Positions 34,405 through 42,885 of a stretch of DNA of 64,000 nucleotides are shown one piece after another. A program made the translations under genes and the position numbers. The notes under the pieces were generated by a model that searched no databases, had not been told where the DNA came from, and worked only from the letters and a program-made list of their open reading frames with translations. The stretch spans positions 5,059 through 69,058 of the forward strand of contig DASTSN010000022.1 of assembly GCA_035760665.1 (NCBI GenBank). The letters are read 5' to 3'. The DNA is from DASTSN01 sp035760665. Its GTDB lineage: Bacteria; Bacteroidota; Bacteroidia; Chitinophagales; Chitinophagaceae. Numbering within the stretch: the first letter of the stretch is position 1; each line of letters begins with the position of its first letter.

Positions 34405-35385
34405 ATGGATATTCGAAATGACTGGACGCTCACAGAAATAAAAAACATTTACGATACACCCCTGCTGGAGCTTATTTACAGGGCGGCTACCATACACCGC
34501 CGTTACCAGGCTACCGGCGAAGTGCAGGTATGTACGCTGTTATCTATCAAAACGGGAGGTTGTCCGGAAGACTGCGCTTATTGTCCGCAGGCTGCCCGCT
34601 ACCATACCAACGTAGAAACCAAATCGCTGATGAAAACCGAGGAAGTGCTGGCGTATGCACAAAAAGCGAAGGATGCCGGCAGTACCCGTTTTTGCATGGG
34701 CGCAGCCTGGCGCGAAGTACGGGATAACCGCGATTTCGACCGCGTGCTGGACATGGTAAAAAAGGTCAATGAAATGGGTATGGAAGTTTGCTGCACGCTG
34801 GGCATGCTCACCGAAGAACAGGCAAAAAAACTGGCAGATGCCGGCCTGTATGCCTATAATCACAATCTTGACACATCTTCTGAATACTACAATGAAATCA
34901 TTACCACCCGCACCTACGATGATCGCCTGAAAACCCTTGACCATGTGCGTAAGGCCGGTGTGAGTGTATGTTGTGGTGGTATTATCGGCCTGGGAGAAAC
35001 ACATGAAGACCGTATCGGCATGCTGCATACCCTGGCAACGCTGCCTGCACATCCCGAAAGTGTCCCCGTCAACGCATTGGTACGTGTACAGGGCACGCCG
35101 CTGGAAAATAATCCCAAAGTAGATGTATGGGATATGATACGCATGATTGCCACTGCCAGGATATTGATGCCTAAGGCCATGGTACGCCTGAGTGCTGGCC
35201 GTGCTGAAATGTCGGTTGCGGAGCAGGCGCTTTGTTTTATGGCCGGTGCCAATTCCATTTTTACCGGTGAAAAATTGCTGACCACGCCCAATCCCTCCTT
35301 TGAAGAAGATGAAACAATGTTCCGCCTGCTGGGCTTACAACCCCGTGAATCCTTCAAAGAAGAGAAAATGCTGCAGGAACAATAA
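34405..35385 (+). CDS. bioB: Biotin synthase
   Basis: BioB is a radical SAM enzyme that inserts sulfur into dethiobiotin. The 326-residue protein has the SAM cluster motif C-x-x-x-C-x-x-C (Cys 53, 57, 60) in GGCPEDCAYC. It also has CMGAAWREVRDNRDF, CCTLGMLTEEQA, YNHNLDTSSEYY and the [2Fe-2S] and substrate ligands around VRLSAGRAEMS. Length and C-terminal end (RLLGLQPRE) are typical. The other biotin genes are absent from the window, so the pathway is scattered. It ends at a terminator 51 nt downstream. Confidence 0.97.
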   Translation: MDIRNDWTLTEIKNIYDTPLLELIYRAATIHRRYQATGEVQVCTLLSIKTGGCPEDCAYCPQAARYHTNVETKSLMKTEEVLAYAQKAKDAGSTRFCMGAAWREVRDNRDFDRVLDMVKKVNEMGMEVCCTLGMLTEEQAKKLADAGLYAYNHNLDTSSEYYNEIITTRTYDDRLKTLDHVRKAGVSVCCGGIIGLGETHEDRIGMLHTLATLPAHPESVPVNALVRVQGTPLENNPKVDVWDMIRMIATARILMPKAMVRLSAGRAEMSVAEQALCFMAGANSIFTGEKLLTTPNPSFEEDETMFRLLGLQPRESFKEEKMLQEQ

Positions 35386-35436
35386 AGAAACGGATCGTAG
35401 CATTTCCTACAAACAATTTTGAGATATACAAAAGCA

Positions 35437-35472
35437 ACGCCGGCAGCTTCATAAAACTGCCGGCGTGTTTTT
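35437..35472 (+). terminator. Terminator of bioB
   Basis: ACGCCGGCAG (35437-35446) pairs perfectly with CTGCCGGCGT (35457-35466), followed by GTTTTT. The 290-nt gap between bioB and lon holds this and the lon terminator; no gene is convincing in it. Confidence 0.85.
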
Positions 35473-35555
35473 ATCGGTATTCAAAAAGACCGGTAAAGAG
35501 GCTGCGTTTCATGTTGAAAAAACCAAGGGGAGGCTTGCTCTCTTCATTGCAAAAC

Positions 35556-35584
35556 AAAAAAATCCCCCTGAAGATTCAGGGGGA
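35556..35584 (-). terminator. Terminator of lon
   Basis: On the minus strand TCCCCCTGAA pairs perfectly with TTCAGGGGGA, and seven T residues follow. It lies about 95 nt after the lon stop, leaving a long untranslated tail. Confidence 0.85.
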
Positions 35585-35677
35585 GTAGATTTAACCCTTA
35601 AAACAACCAACATGAAATCTATATGTATAACCACCAAAAAGATTGTTTGTTCGGGATCATTTAAAAATTGTTTGAAA

Positions 35678-38083
35678 TCAATCCTGCAAAGCCCATTCTA
35701 AAACCTGGTTCATGGTTTTTGCATAATGGAACCTGATACCCTTAATGAAAGAGGATTCAATTTCCTGCACATCTTTTTCATTCTGCCAGCAAAGAATAAT
35801 TTCTTTCAAACCAGCACGTTTGGCAGCAAGCACTTTTTCTTTAATACCACCTACCGGCAAAACCTGTCCGCGAAGTGTAATTTCGCCGGTCATCGCCAGG
35901 TAAGGTTTCACACGTTTGCCTGTTAATGCAGATGCGATGGCTGTCATCATGGTTATTCCTGCACTTGGGCCATCTTTTGGTACAGCACCTTCTGGTACGT
36001 GAATATGGATATTCTTTTTTTCAAAAAGCACCGGATTAATGCCGTATTTCTTTGCGTTGGCCTGTAAATAGGTTAAGGCAGTGCTGGCGCTTTCTTTCAT
36101 TACATTACCCAAGTTTCCGGTAAGCCGCAGTTCGCCTTTACCATCGCTTAAACTTGTTTCGATAAATAAAATATCGCCACCTACATAGGTCCAGGCGAGT
36201 CCCACAGCCACCCCGGCCATGTTGGCCGTTTTATAAATCTCGTTGCTGTAGCGTGGTTTGCCCAGGATAGTTTCCACATCCGAAGCCGTCAGCGATGGTT
36301 TGAGTTTATCATACAAGGCCAGTTGCTTTGCCTGATACCGCATAATCGACGCTAACTGACGGTCCAGTTCCCGCACGCCACTTTCCCTGGTATAGTCCTG
36401 GATAATTTTCTCCAGCACTTTATCGCTGATGCGGAAATTAGTATGCTTCAGCCCGTGAGCTTCTTTTTGTTTCGGCAAGAGGTGGCGTTTGGCAATTTCA
36501 ATTTTTTCTTCCACTGCATACCCGCTCAGGTCAATAATTTCAAGACGATCGCGGAGAGCCGGCTGGATGTTTTGAATATTGTTTGCCGTGGCAATAAACA
36601 ATACTTTGCTGAGATCATATTCCAGTTCGAGGTAATTATCGTAAAATGTATTGTTTTGTTCGGGATCAAGTACCTCCAGCAAGGCACTGCCGGGATCGCC
36701 CCGGAAGTCATTCCCCACTTTATCTATTTCATCCAGTATCATTACCGGGTTGGATGATTTCACTTTGCGTAAGGATTGCAAAATACGTCCCGGCATCGCA
36801 CCGATATAAGTTTTACGGTGACCCCGGATCTCGCTTTCATCATGCAAGCCACCAAGGCTCAGCCGCACATATTTTCGCCCGATAGCACTGGCGATACTGC
36901 GCCCAAGTGATGTTTTACCAATTCCCGGGGGGCCTACAAAGCAAAGAATCGGACTTTTCATATCTCCTTTCAGCTTCAATACAGCCAGGTATTCCAAAAT
37001 CCGTTCTTTTATTTTATCCATGCTGTAATGGTCTGCATCGAGTATTTTTTTTGCCCGCTTCAGGTCATAGTGATCTTCGGTATATTCATCCCAGGGCAGT
37101 TCCAGCATCAGGTCGAGATGGTTGTACACCACCGAATAATCCGGTGTGCTGGGATGCATGCGTTCTAATTTCTCAATCCCCTTCTGGAACATTTCCTTAG
37201 CTGCGACCGGCCATTTTTTTGCTTCGCCCTTTTTCTGCATTTGTTTGATCTCCTGCAGGTTGGTATCGCCTCCCAATTCTTCTTTAATACTCTTCAGTTG
37301 TTGTTGCAGAAAATATTCACGTTGCTGCTTATCCAGCTCGGCCCTGGTTTTATTGGTTACTTTATTTTTTAGTTCGGCAAACTGCAGCTCTTTTTGCAGT
37401 AGTTGCATCAGCAGGTCGGCTCTTTCACGGATATGATTTAATTCCAGGAGGCGTTGCTTTTCCTGAATACCGGTATTAAGATTGCTGGAAACAAAATGAA
37501 TTAAAAACGCCGGGTTTTCAATATTACGGAGGATGATTGATGCCTCAGACGGTAAATTGGGCGACAATTGTATGATTTCCGTGGCCAGGTCTTTTATATT
37601 GGAAACATAGGCTTCGAAGTCCGGGTCTTTGGGTGATTCTTCTTCTTTCAATACACGGATGGTTGATTTGAAATAGGGATCTTCTGAAGTCACCCGCACC
37701 GTCTGAAAACGGCTTTTCCCCTGGATGATGATGGTGGTGCCACCATCGGGCATTTTAATTTGCTTAACAATCTTGGCAACCGTCCCCACTTTTTCTAGGT
37801 CAGCAAAAGCAGGGTCTTCGACATTACTGTCTTTTTGTGCCAGCACACCTACCAATTTGTCAGTCTTGTAGGCTTCGTTTACAGCTTTAATACTTTTGTC
37901 CCGCCCTACTGTAATGGGTAAAACCACCCCGGGAAACAAGACGGTATTCCGTAAAGGTAAAATCGGTATTTCATCCGGAATCTCTATCCCATCAAGGTTT
38001 TCCCCTTCACTTTCGTTCAAAGGAATGATGGGTAAAAAGTCCATGTCATCTTCCGGTTGCAGAAAAATTTTTTGAAAATTCAT
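35678..38083 (-). CDS. lon: ATP-dependent endopeptidase La (Lon)
   Basis: Lon degrades damaged and regulatory proteins as a cytoplasmic hexamer. The N-terminal substrate domain begins IPILPLRNTVLFPGVVLP. The AAA+ domain has Walker A GPPGIGKTS with Lys near residue 390, Walker B VMILDEIDK and the sensor region. The protease domain has the nucleophile in PKDGPSAGITMMTA (Ser about 707) with the Lys of GGIKEKVLAAKRAG about 43 residues later. The frame extends upstream to a TTG at 38104, but the ATG at 38083 is preferred. An imperfect palindrome upstream may be an operator. Length of about 800 residues is normal. Confidence 0.96.
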   Translation of the reverse strand: MNFQKIFLQPEDDMDFLPIIPLNESEGENLDGIEIPDEIPILPLRNTVLFPGVVLPITVGRDKSIKAVNEAYKTDKLVGVLAQKDSNVEDPAFADLEKVGTVAKIVKQIKMPDGGTTIIIQGKSRFQTVRVTSEDPYFKSTIRVLKEEESPKDPDFEAYVSNIKDLATEIIQLSPNLPSEASIILRNIENPAFLIHFVSSNLNTGIQEKQRLLELNHIRERADLLMQLLQKELQFAELKNKVTNKTRAELDKQQREYFLQQQLKSIKEELGGDTNLQEIKQMQKKGEAKKWPVAAKEMFQKGIEKLERMHPSTPDYSVVYNHLDLMLELPWDEYTEDHYDLKRAKKILDADHYSMDKIKERILEYLAVLKLKGDMKSPILCFVGPPGIGKTSLGRSIASAIGRKYVRLSLGGLHDESEIRGHRKTYIGAMPGRILQSLRKVKSSNPVMILDEIDKVGNDFRGDPGSALLEVLDPEQNNTFYDNYLELEYDLSKVLFIATANNIQNIQPALRDRLEIIDLSGYAVEEKIEIAKRHLLPKQKEAHGLKHTNFRISDKVLEKIIQDYTRESGVRELDRQLASIMRYQAKQLALYDKLKPSLTASDVETILGKPRYSNEIYKTANMAGVAVGLAWTYVGGDILFIETSLSDGKGELRLTGNLGNVMKESASTALTYLQANAKKYGINPVLFEKKNIHIHVPEGAVPKDGPSAGITMMTAIASALTGKRVKPYLAMTGEITLRGQVLPVGGIKEKVLAAKRAGLKEIILCWQNEKDVQEIESSFIKGIRFHYAKTMNQVLEWALQD

Positions 38084-38105
38084 GAATGATACATCTTTAG
38101 ACAAT

Positions 38106-38128
38106 CTGTCACCGCAAAACCGCGACAG
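38106..38128 (-). promoter_or_regulatory. Imperfect palindrome upstream of lon
   Basis: CTGTC at 38106-38110 and GACAG at 38124-38128 flank two near-inverted CG-rich stretches, 22 nt upstream of the chosen lon start. The CTGTC/GACAG arms match, but the inner positions have mismatches. It could be a repressor site or a weak hairpin. Confidence 0.3.
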
Positions 38129-38173
38129 TTAAATATACAATTAGAAATACAGGTAGTCAATATTAATGCCACA

Positions 38174-38205
38174 CAAAAAAAAGTCCCTCTTCTGGCAGAG
38201 GGACT
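38174..38205 (-). terminator. Terminator of the PorT-like porin gene
   Basis: On the minus strand AGTCCCTCT pairs with AGAGGGACT around GCCAGA, followed by TTTTTTTT. It begins 25 nt after the porin stop. Confidence 0.88.
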
Positions 38206-38230
38206 GGCAAGAAACCGTCAGATTTTACAT

Positions 38231-38818
38231 TTAGAACGCTAAACCAAGGGACAACTGGATGACCTGATTCTTCCATTGATCCTGGTTGTCAATATCATTA
38301 ATATTATTCAACCCAACTGCATAGCGGCCGGTGATGCGCAGGTTGGCCAGTTTTAACTGGGCGCCTGCCAGTAAAGAGAAGTCGCCATTTTTAAAGGCCT
38401 CTCCTCCATTTTGCAAAAGTGTTTTGCTTTGATCAATCAAAATACCAAACTGGGGGCCTGCTTGCAAATAAAGCGGTCCGATTAATTTGTAATCAAGTAA
38501 AATAGGAATCGACAAGTAATTCAGTTTTACGTTTCGCTGGTGCGAGGGATTGAATACATCCTGGTAAATGTGATCGTAATTACTGTCGACTGTGGTGGAG
38601 TACTGGTTAAATAAAACTTCGGGCTGCAGTACAAATTTTTTCCCTAATCCAATTTCAGCAAACCCTCCCAGGTGATATCCATACTTAAATTCTTCCTTGA
38701 AAGATTTACCATCCACCTTGGTGATGTTAGCGCCGCCTTTGATACCGAGGTGAAACTGCGCCATCATTGATTGTGAAATAAACAATACGACCGCCAGGCT
38801 CAAGAGTTTTGTTTTCAT
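38231..38818 (-). CDS. PorT-like outer-membrane beta-barrel protein
   Basis: This 195-residue protein has a signal peptide (LLSLAVVLFISQSMMAQ) followed by alternating beta-strands: FHLGIKGGANITKVDGKSF, YGYHLGGFAEIGLGKKFVL, QPEVLFNQYST, LNYLSIPILLDYKLIGPLY, AGPQFGILID and a last strand ending IQLSLGLAF. This matches the outer-membrane beta-barrel (PorT/OMP_b-brl_2) family of Bacteroidota, which forms an eight-stranded barrel. The terminal Phe supports BAM-dependent insertion. Function is unknown. It is monocistronic, with a terminator downstream. Confidence 0.88.
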   Translation of the reverse strand: MKTKLLSLAVVLFISQSMMAQFHLGIKGGANITKVDGKSFKEEFKYGYHLGGFAEIGLGKKFVLQPEVLFNQYSTTVDSNYDHIYQDVFNPSHQRNVKLNYLSIPILLDYKLIGPLYLQAGPQFGILIDQSKTLLQNGGEAFKNGDFSLLAGAQLKLANLRITGRYAVGLNNINDIDNQDQWKNQVIQLSLGLAF

Positions 38819-38975
38819 GATGATTAATTTTTTAGGTTCAATGACAGATTTTTCAAGTATAATGCCAACCGTCCAGGAAGGCTGTTAAATTACATTAACC
38901 AAAAATCGTTTAAACAATTCATAAACATCGATTCGGGAAAGTTATTGCTTTTAAAGTGTGAAGAATAATACAAAA

Positions 38976-40016
38976 TCACAGCATGAAGCCGGTGTTTAAA
39001 GAAAAGATGGTGCTAAAATTATTCTCCGTTGCTGGAAAATAGTAGTCAAAGATCAGCTGCGGCTGTATAAAAAATTTACCGATCGCATACTCTGTTCGCA
39101 GGAAAAATGTAAGCGACAATGGTTGAAATTTCGTTTGATCATCCAGGAAAGAACTCCGGGAACTGTACAGGATATTTGTTCCGGTGCGCAGGGTTGTTAC
39201 ATACGTGTTCGAGGTTTGATTAAACCCAAACTTTTGTGTACCGCTGCTATAGGCCAGTTGTGGTGTCACCCGTATGTGATCATTGTATTTTAGCACATCC
39301 AGCCAGTAAAAATCGTGACGTACGGAAACCAGCAGGGAAAAGTCTTTTACCGATTCCGTTGAATTTATTCTTGTATAGCCCCGTGGCCGCAGGCGCAGGG
39401 AATTGATCAGTTTTTCTCTCTGCTGATAGGCTGTTCGGCTTCCCCATCCATACGTAGCAGTTAGGGAAGGTTTGATCCACCATTTGCGCCAGGTGAAGTA
39501 AGCTGACAGTTCGTTTTGCAGGGGGGATGTGTAGAAGGGCAAAGAATCTTTTGTAAAATAACGGGTATAATTGATGCCGGTTGCCAGGTTTTTATTTTCC
39601 AGGTAATCATAAGAGGGGCTAATAGCCCCCTGGAAAAAATTGAGGGCATGATGATCATCGTTGAGGAGATAACCTGATGCCGTTATGCCCAGCCCACTTT
39701 TATGATAATAGCCAATCAGCGGAGAATAGGTAAGCTTTTTTGTTGTTTGCAGTAAATAGGTTGATATCGATTCGTAATTATAAAAACCTTTTCCCACTTG
39801 CAGGCTTGCCAGGAAATAACTGTGGGGCATCAGTAATGAGTCGAGAAAAGAGGCCAGTTCATCAAAAGAAATATCATCGAGATCATCCAGGTCATCTGGC
39901 ACCGACACCTGTGTTTTTTGTGCTTTTTTAGCAAGACTGTCTGCAGAGGTTTCCTGCGCCGATGACGACACAGTTATGCCAATGAAAATGATGATACTAA
40001 GCCATTTTTTGTTCAT
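38976..40016 (-). CDS. Putative outer-membrane beta-barrel protein with acidic N-terminal segment
   Basis: This 346-residue protein starts with a signal peptide (WLSIIIFIGITVSSSAQ). An acidic segment (VPDDLDDLDDISFDELASF) follows, then repeated amphipathic beta-strands to the end (NTGFML). The acidic DLDDISFDEL stretch is reminiscent of the short plug-proximal motif in some Bacteroidota outer-membrane proteins. Tyr and aromatic residues line strand borders as in barrels (GKGFYNYES, SPLIGYYHKSGLGITASGY, SLLVSVRHDFYWLD). I do not know a named family. It stands alone between two minus-strand genes. Confidence 0.7.
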   Translation of the reverse strand: MNKKWLSIIIFIGITVSSSAQETSADSLAKKAQKTQVSVPDDLDDLDDISFDELASFLDSLLMPHSYFLASLQVGKGFYNYESISTYLLQTTKKLTYSPLIGYYHKSGLGITASGYLLNDDHHALNFFQGAISPSYDYLENKNLATGINYTRYFTKDSLPFYTSPLQNELSAYFTWRKWWIKPSLTATYGWGSRTAYQQREKLINSLRLRPRGYTRINSTESVKDFSLLVSVRHDFYWLDVLKYNDHIRVTPQLAYSSGTQKFGFNQTSNTYVTTLRTGTNILYSSRSSFLDDQTKFQPLSLTFFLRTEYAIGKFFIQPQLIFDYYFPATENNFSTIFSLNTGFML

Positions 40017-40166
40017 GCCAGGCAGTTATAGGTAGTTTCAGCAATGGTAATTTTTTACAGGCTGGTATGACCCGCCATTGCAGGAAAAGTTTAAGCATCA
40101 TCCGATTATCTGTGTGCAAATAACGCCCAACCGGTGGGAAAATTATCCGGGGAATGCGAAAATCAA

Positions 40167-41420
40167 TCAGGCTAATTCAAGTACTGTTATTTCCGGAAGA
40201 ATTCCCACCCTGCCGGGATAACCAATAAATCCATAGCCTCGATTTACATACAATTTTTGCCGCCCCTGTTCATAAAGACCCGCCCACTCTTTATATAAAT
40301 ATTGCACTGGGCTCCATTTCAGCCCGGGGATTTCGACGCCAAACTGCATGCCATGTGTGTGGCCGGAGAGCATGAGGTCTATATCTTCAAATTCCGGTCG
40401 CACCTGTGCATCCCAGTGAGAAGGATCGTGACTCATTAAAATTTTAAAAGGATACTTTTCCGAACCGGCATAGGCTTTTTTCAGATCGCCATATTTGGGG
40501 AATCGTGCTTTGGCGCTCCAGTTTTCAATGCCCAGCAAGGCAATTTGGGCATTGTCTTTTTCCAGCACTACGTGTTCATTCATCAATAGTCGCCAGCCCA
40601 GTTGCTTGTGCACGCCTTTTAACCGTTCGAGGTTTGCTTTTTTTGCCTCCTCGCTGTCCCAGTGCACGTAATCGCCATAATCATGATTACCCAGGGTGGA
40701 AAAAACGCCCATTGGGGCATTCAGCCGGCCGAATACATCCATGTAATCCTCCATCTCGTCCGCCAGGTTATTCACCAGATCGCCGGTAAAAAGTATAAGA
40801 TCTGGCTTTTCTTTTAAAATCATATCCACACCATGAGAAACCGCTTGTTTATCGGTAAAACTGCCTGAGTGAATATCAGATATGTGGATAATTTTTAACC
40901 CTTTGAATGAAGCAGGCAGGTTAGTAAACGATAATTTTTTTCGTCTCACCTCGTACCGGTATTTATTACTGAACCCATACAGCAGGGAACCAAACAATCC
41001 GCCACCGGCCACAATCCCCATCCAGCTTAAAAATACCGAGCGGCTAATCTGGTCGCTACCATCACCCAGGGATTGGCCTTTAGAACGGGTAACAAACACT
41101 TTGGTAGCCGTCCATTGCACCCCACGGCGTACATCATCCACGATAAAAAAAACAGAAGCCACTACTTTGGCAAAAAATATGCCCGCGATGATTGCAAAAA
41201 CCGTATTTCGAAATAGTTTGGACTGCTGCAAAAAATGCAGGTAAGGAAGCAGGAGTAAAACGATAATAGCTCCGGCTGAAACGACCCAATACAAGATAAA
41301 AATGACAGGTTTCACTTTTTCGCCGGCATGCTGTGAAAGATGCCTGATCACCTGGAACACGTAAACATCCAGCACGACCATCAAACCTATCAGCACCCAC
41401 CAAAAGGGAGAATTGCGCAT
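40167..41420 (-). CDS. Membrane-anchored calcineurin-like metallophosphoesterase
   Basis: This 417-residue protein has three to four N-terminal membrane helices (to about residue 165), then a phosphoesterase domain on one membrane face. The metal motifs are HISDIHSG, LFTGDLVNN, STLGNHDYGDY, LMSHDPSHW and LSGHTHGMQFG, in the canonical order. The closest type is the YkuE/YaeI group, which includes UDP-2,3-diacylglucosamine pyrophosphatase-like and phosphodiesterase enzymes. The substrate cannot be told. It is 45 nt downstream of the FMN-reductase gene on the same strand, and they may be co-transcribed. Confidence 0.9.
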   Translation of the reverse strand: MRNSPFWWVLIGLMVVLDVYVFQVIRHLSQHAGEKVKPVIFILYWVVSAGAIIVLLLLPYLHFLQQSKLFRNTVFAIIAGIFFAKVVASVFFIVDDVRRGVQWTATKVFVTRSKGQSLGDGSDQISRSVFLSWMGIVAGGGLFGSLLYGFSNKYRYEVRRKKLSFTNLPASFKGLKIIHISDIHSGSFTDKQAVSHGVDMILKEKPDLILFTGDLVNNLADEMEDYMDVFGRLNAPMGVFSTLGNHDYGDYVHWDSEEAKKANLERLKGVHKQLGWRLLMNEHVVLEKDNAQIALLGIENWSAKARFPKYGDLKKAYAGSEKYPFKILMSHDPSHWDAQVRPEFEDIDLMLSGHTHGMQFGVEIPGLKWSPVQYLYKEWAGLYEQGRQKLYVNRGYGFIGYPGRVGILPEITVLELA

Positions 41421-41465
41421 AACGATTACTGTATTTATTTACGGACGACTGAGAGCTCTTTTATT

Positions 41466-41969
41466 TTAAAAGTGGATAAATTGATCCACCTGTTTTTGCA
41501 TGGCCGATAGTGTTCCGGCATCTGAAATTTCTCCTTTTTCATCGAGATATTTATCCACCTGCGAAATGGGGAGCATATTGGGCAAAACGTGCATATGCAT
41601 GTGGTGCAGGATGGAGGCCAGGTGATCCATCCCTCTTAAATTACCTGCCCTGCCGGTAGAAACCCCCACCAGCATCGCCTTTTTATTTCGCCAGGCTGTT
41701 TTCCAGTCTGCCTCATCAATCACCAGTTTCAAAATCCCGGGAATACTGCCGTTATATTCAGGAGAAACAAATACATATTTTTCAGCAGGTTTCAGTAAAG
41801 TTGCTTCACGGTTAAGAAATTCATCCGGTTTTGATAATGGATTTACATCCTCCAGTCCCCAAACTGTTGCGTCCACACCCCTTTCTTTCAGCATACGCTG
41901 GTACTGCAGCGAAATTTTATAGGTATTGCTCCCCTTCCTGTTTGTACCGGAAATAATCGTGCACTTCAT
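41466..41969 (-). CDS. NADPH-dependent FMN reductase family protein
   Basis: This 167-residue flavodoxin-fold protein begins with the flavin phosphate-binding loop SGTNRKGSNTYKIS (residues 7-20). It also has FVSPEYNGSIPGILKLVIDEA, where PEYNGS contacts the isoalloxazine, and LVGVSTGRAGNLRGMDHLASIL. These mark the NADPH-dependent FMN reductase/azoreductase-like group. It probably transfers electrons from NAD(P)H to quinones, azo dyes or metals through FMN. The cellular role is not apparent from neighbours. Confidence 0.88.
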   Translation of the reverse strand: MKCTIISGTNRKGSNTYKISLQYQRMLKERGVDATVWGLEDVNPLSKPDEFLNREATLLKPAEKYVFVSPEYNGSIPGILKLVIDEADWKTAWRNKKAMLVGVSTGRAGNLRGMDHLASILHHMHMHVLPNMLPISQVDKYLDEKGEISDAGTLSAMQKQVDQFIHF

Positions 41970-42008
41970 GATAAAATATTACAAAATAACAATGGAGCAC
42001 TTTGTTTG

Positions 42009-42040
42009 TTGTCAAGTATACAGCTGAAAACTTATTTTTG
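42009..42040 (+). promoter_or_regulatory. Promoter of the UPF0173 gene
   Basis: TTG at 42009-42011, a 21-nt spacer and TATTTTTG at 42033-42040 fit the Bacteroidota consensus. The predicted start near 42046 leaves a 70-nt A-rich leader. Confidence 0.6.
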
Positions 42041-42117
42041 CCTGAAAGCAAAATTAGCCCTGAACAACCACAAAATCCGAATTAAACATTTAGAAAAAAT
42101 TTAAAACTCAACGCGTT

Positions 42118-42798
42118 ATGAAATTTACGTATTATGGGCATGCATGCTTTTCCCTGGAGATTAATGGCAAACACCTGCTGTTCGATCCATTTATAACCCC
42201 CAATGAACTGGCAAAAGACATTGATATCAAGTCAATTCCGGCGGATTTTATTTTGCTGTCACACGGCCATGCCGATCATATTGCCGATTGCATCGCCATT
42301 GCCCTGAATACCGGGGCAAAAATCATTTGCAACTTTGAAATTCATGAATGGCTGCAGAAACAAGGGGTAAACAATACACACCCCATGAATACTGGCGGGA
42401 AATGGAATTTTGGTGATTTTTCGGTAAAATGTACGGTCGCTCAGCACAGCAGCGGTCTGCCGGACGGCAGTTATGGCGGCAACCCGATGGGTTTCATCAT
42501 CTATACCGATAAGGGTAATTGTTATTACAGCGGCGATACAGCACTAACCCTCGACCTGCAATTAATTCCCAGGTGGGCAAAACTAAATTTTGCTGTATTA
42601 CCGATTGGCGACAACTTTACCATGGACTGTGCAGATGCAATTGAAGCTGCCCGTATGATTGATTGCAAAAATATTATAGGCGTTCATTACGATACCTTTG
42701 GGTTTATAAAAATTGATCACGCAAAAGCTCAAAAAGCCTTTGCAGATGCAGGTTTGCAATTGCAGTTGCTTAAGATTGGTGAAACCAAAGAAGTGTGA
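42118..42798 (+). CDS. UPF0173 metal-dependent hydrolase (beta-lactamase fold)
   Basis: This 226-residue protein has the metallo-beta-lactamase motif SHGHADH at residues 48-54. It also has VKCTVAQHSSGLPD (a metal His), YYSGDTALTLD (bridging Asp) and a C-terminal IGVHYDTFGFIKID (last His). The UPF0173 family is typically of this length and has unproven substrates; some members have been linked to RNA or phosphodiester hydrolysis. It lies directly upstream of parA on the same strand with an 87-nt gap, in which a perfect inverted repeat is found. Confidence 0.92.
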   Translation: MKFTYYGHACFSLEINGKHLLFDPFITPNELAKDIDIKSIPADFILLSHGHADHIADCIAIALNTGAKIICNFEIHEWLQKQGVNNTHPMNTGGKWNFGDFSVKCTVAQHSSGLPDGSYGGNPMGFIIYTDKGNCYYSGDTALTLDLQLIPRWAKLNFAVLPIGDNFTMDCADAIEAARMIDCKNIIGVHYDTFGFIKIDHAKAQKAFADAGLQLQLLKIGETKEV

Positions 42799-42820
42799 TA
42801 AAAGATTCATATTTACAGTT

Positions 42821-42850
42821 TCTGAAACGTGGGTAAACTCCTGTTTCAGA
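42821..42850 (+). promoter_or_regulatory. 8-bp inverted repeat upstream of parA
   Basis: TCTGAAAC at 42821-42828 and GTTTCAGA at 42843-42850 are perfect inverted copies separated by 14 nt, ending 35 nt before the parA ATG. The left arm also forms a short palindrome GTTTC-T-GAAAC at 42818-42828. A dimeric DNA-binding protein could sit here, perhaps ParA or ParB autoregulation; an RNA hairpin is the alternative. Confidence 0.4.
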
Positions 42851-42885
42851 TTAAAAAAACAACCGAAAAGGCGGAATCGCAAATT

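Noticed and set aside
35465..35701. Open frame of 78 codons between bioB and lon
   Set aside because: It covers the bioB and lon terminators and extends into lon; composition shows no protein family.
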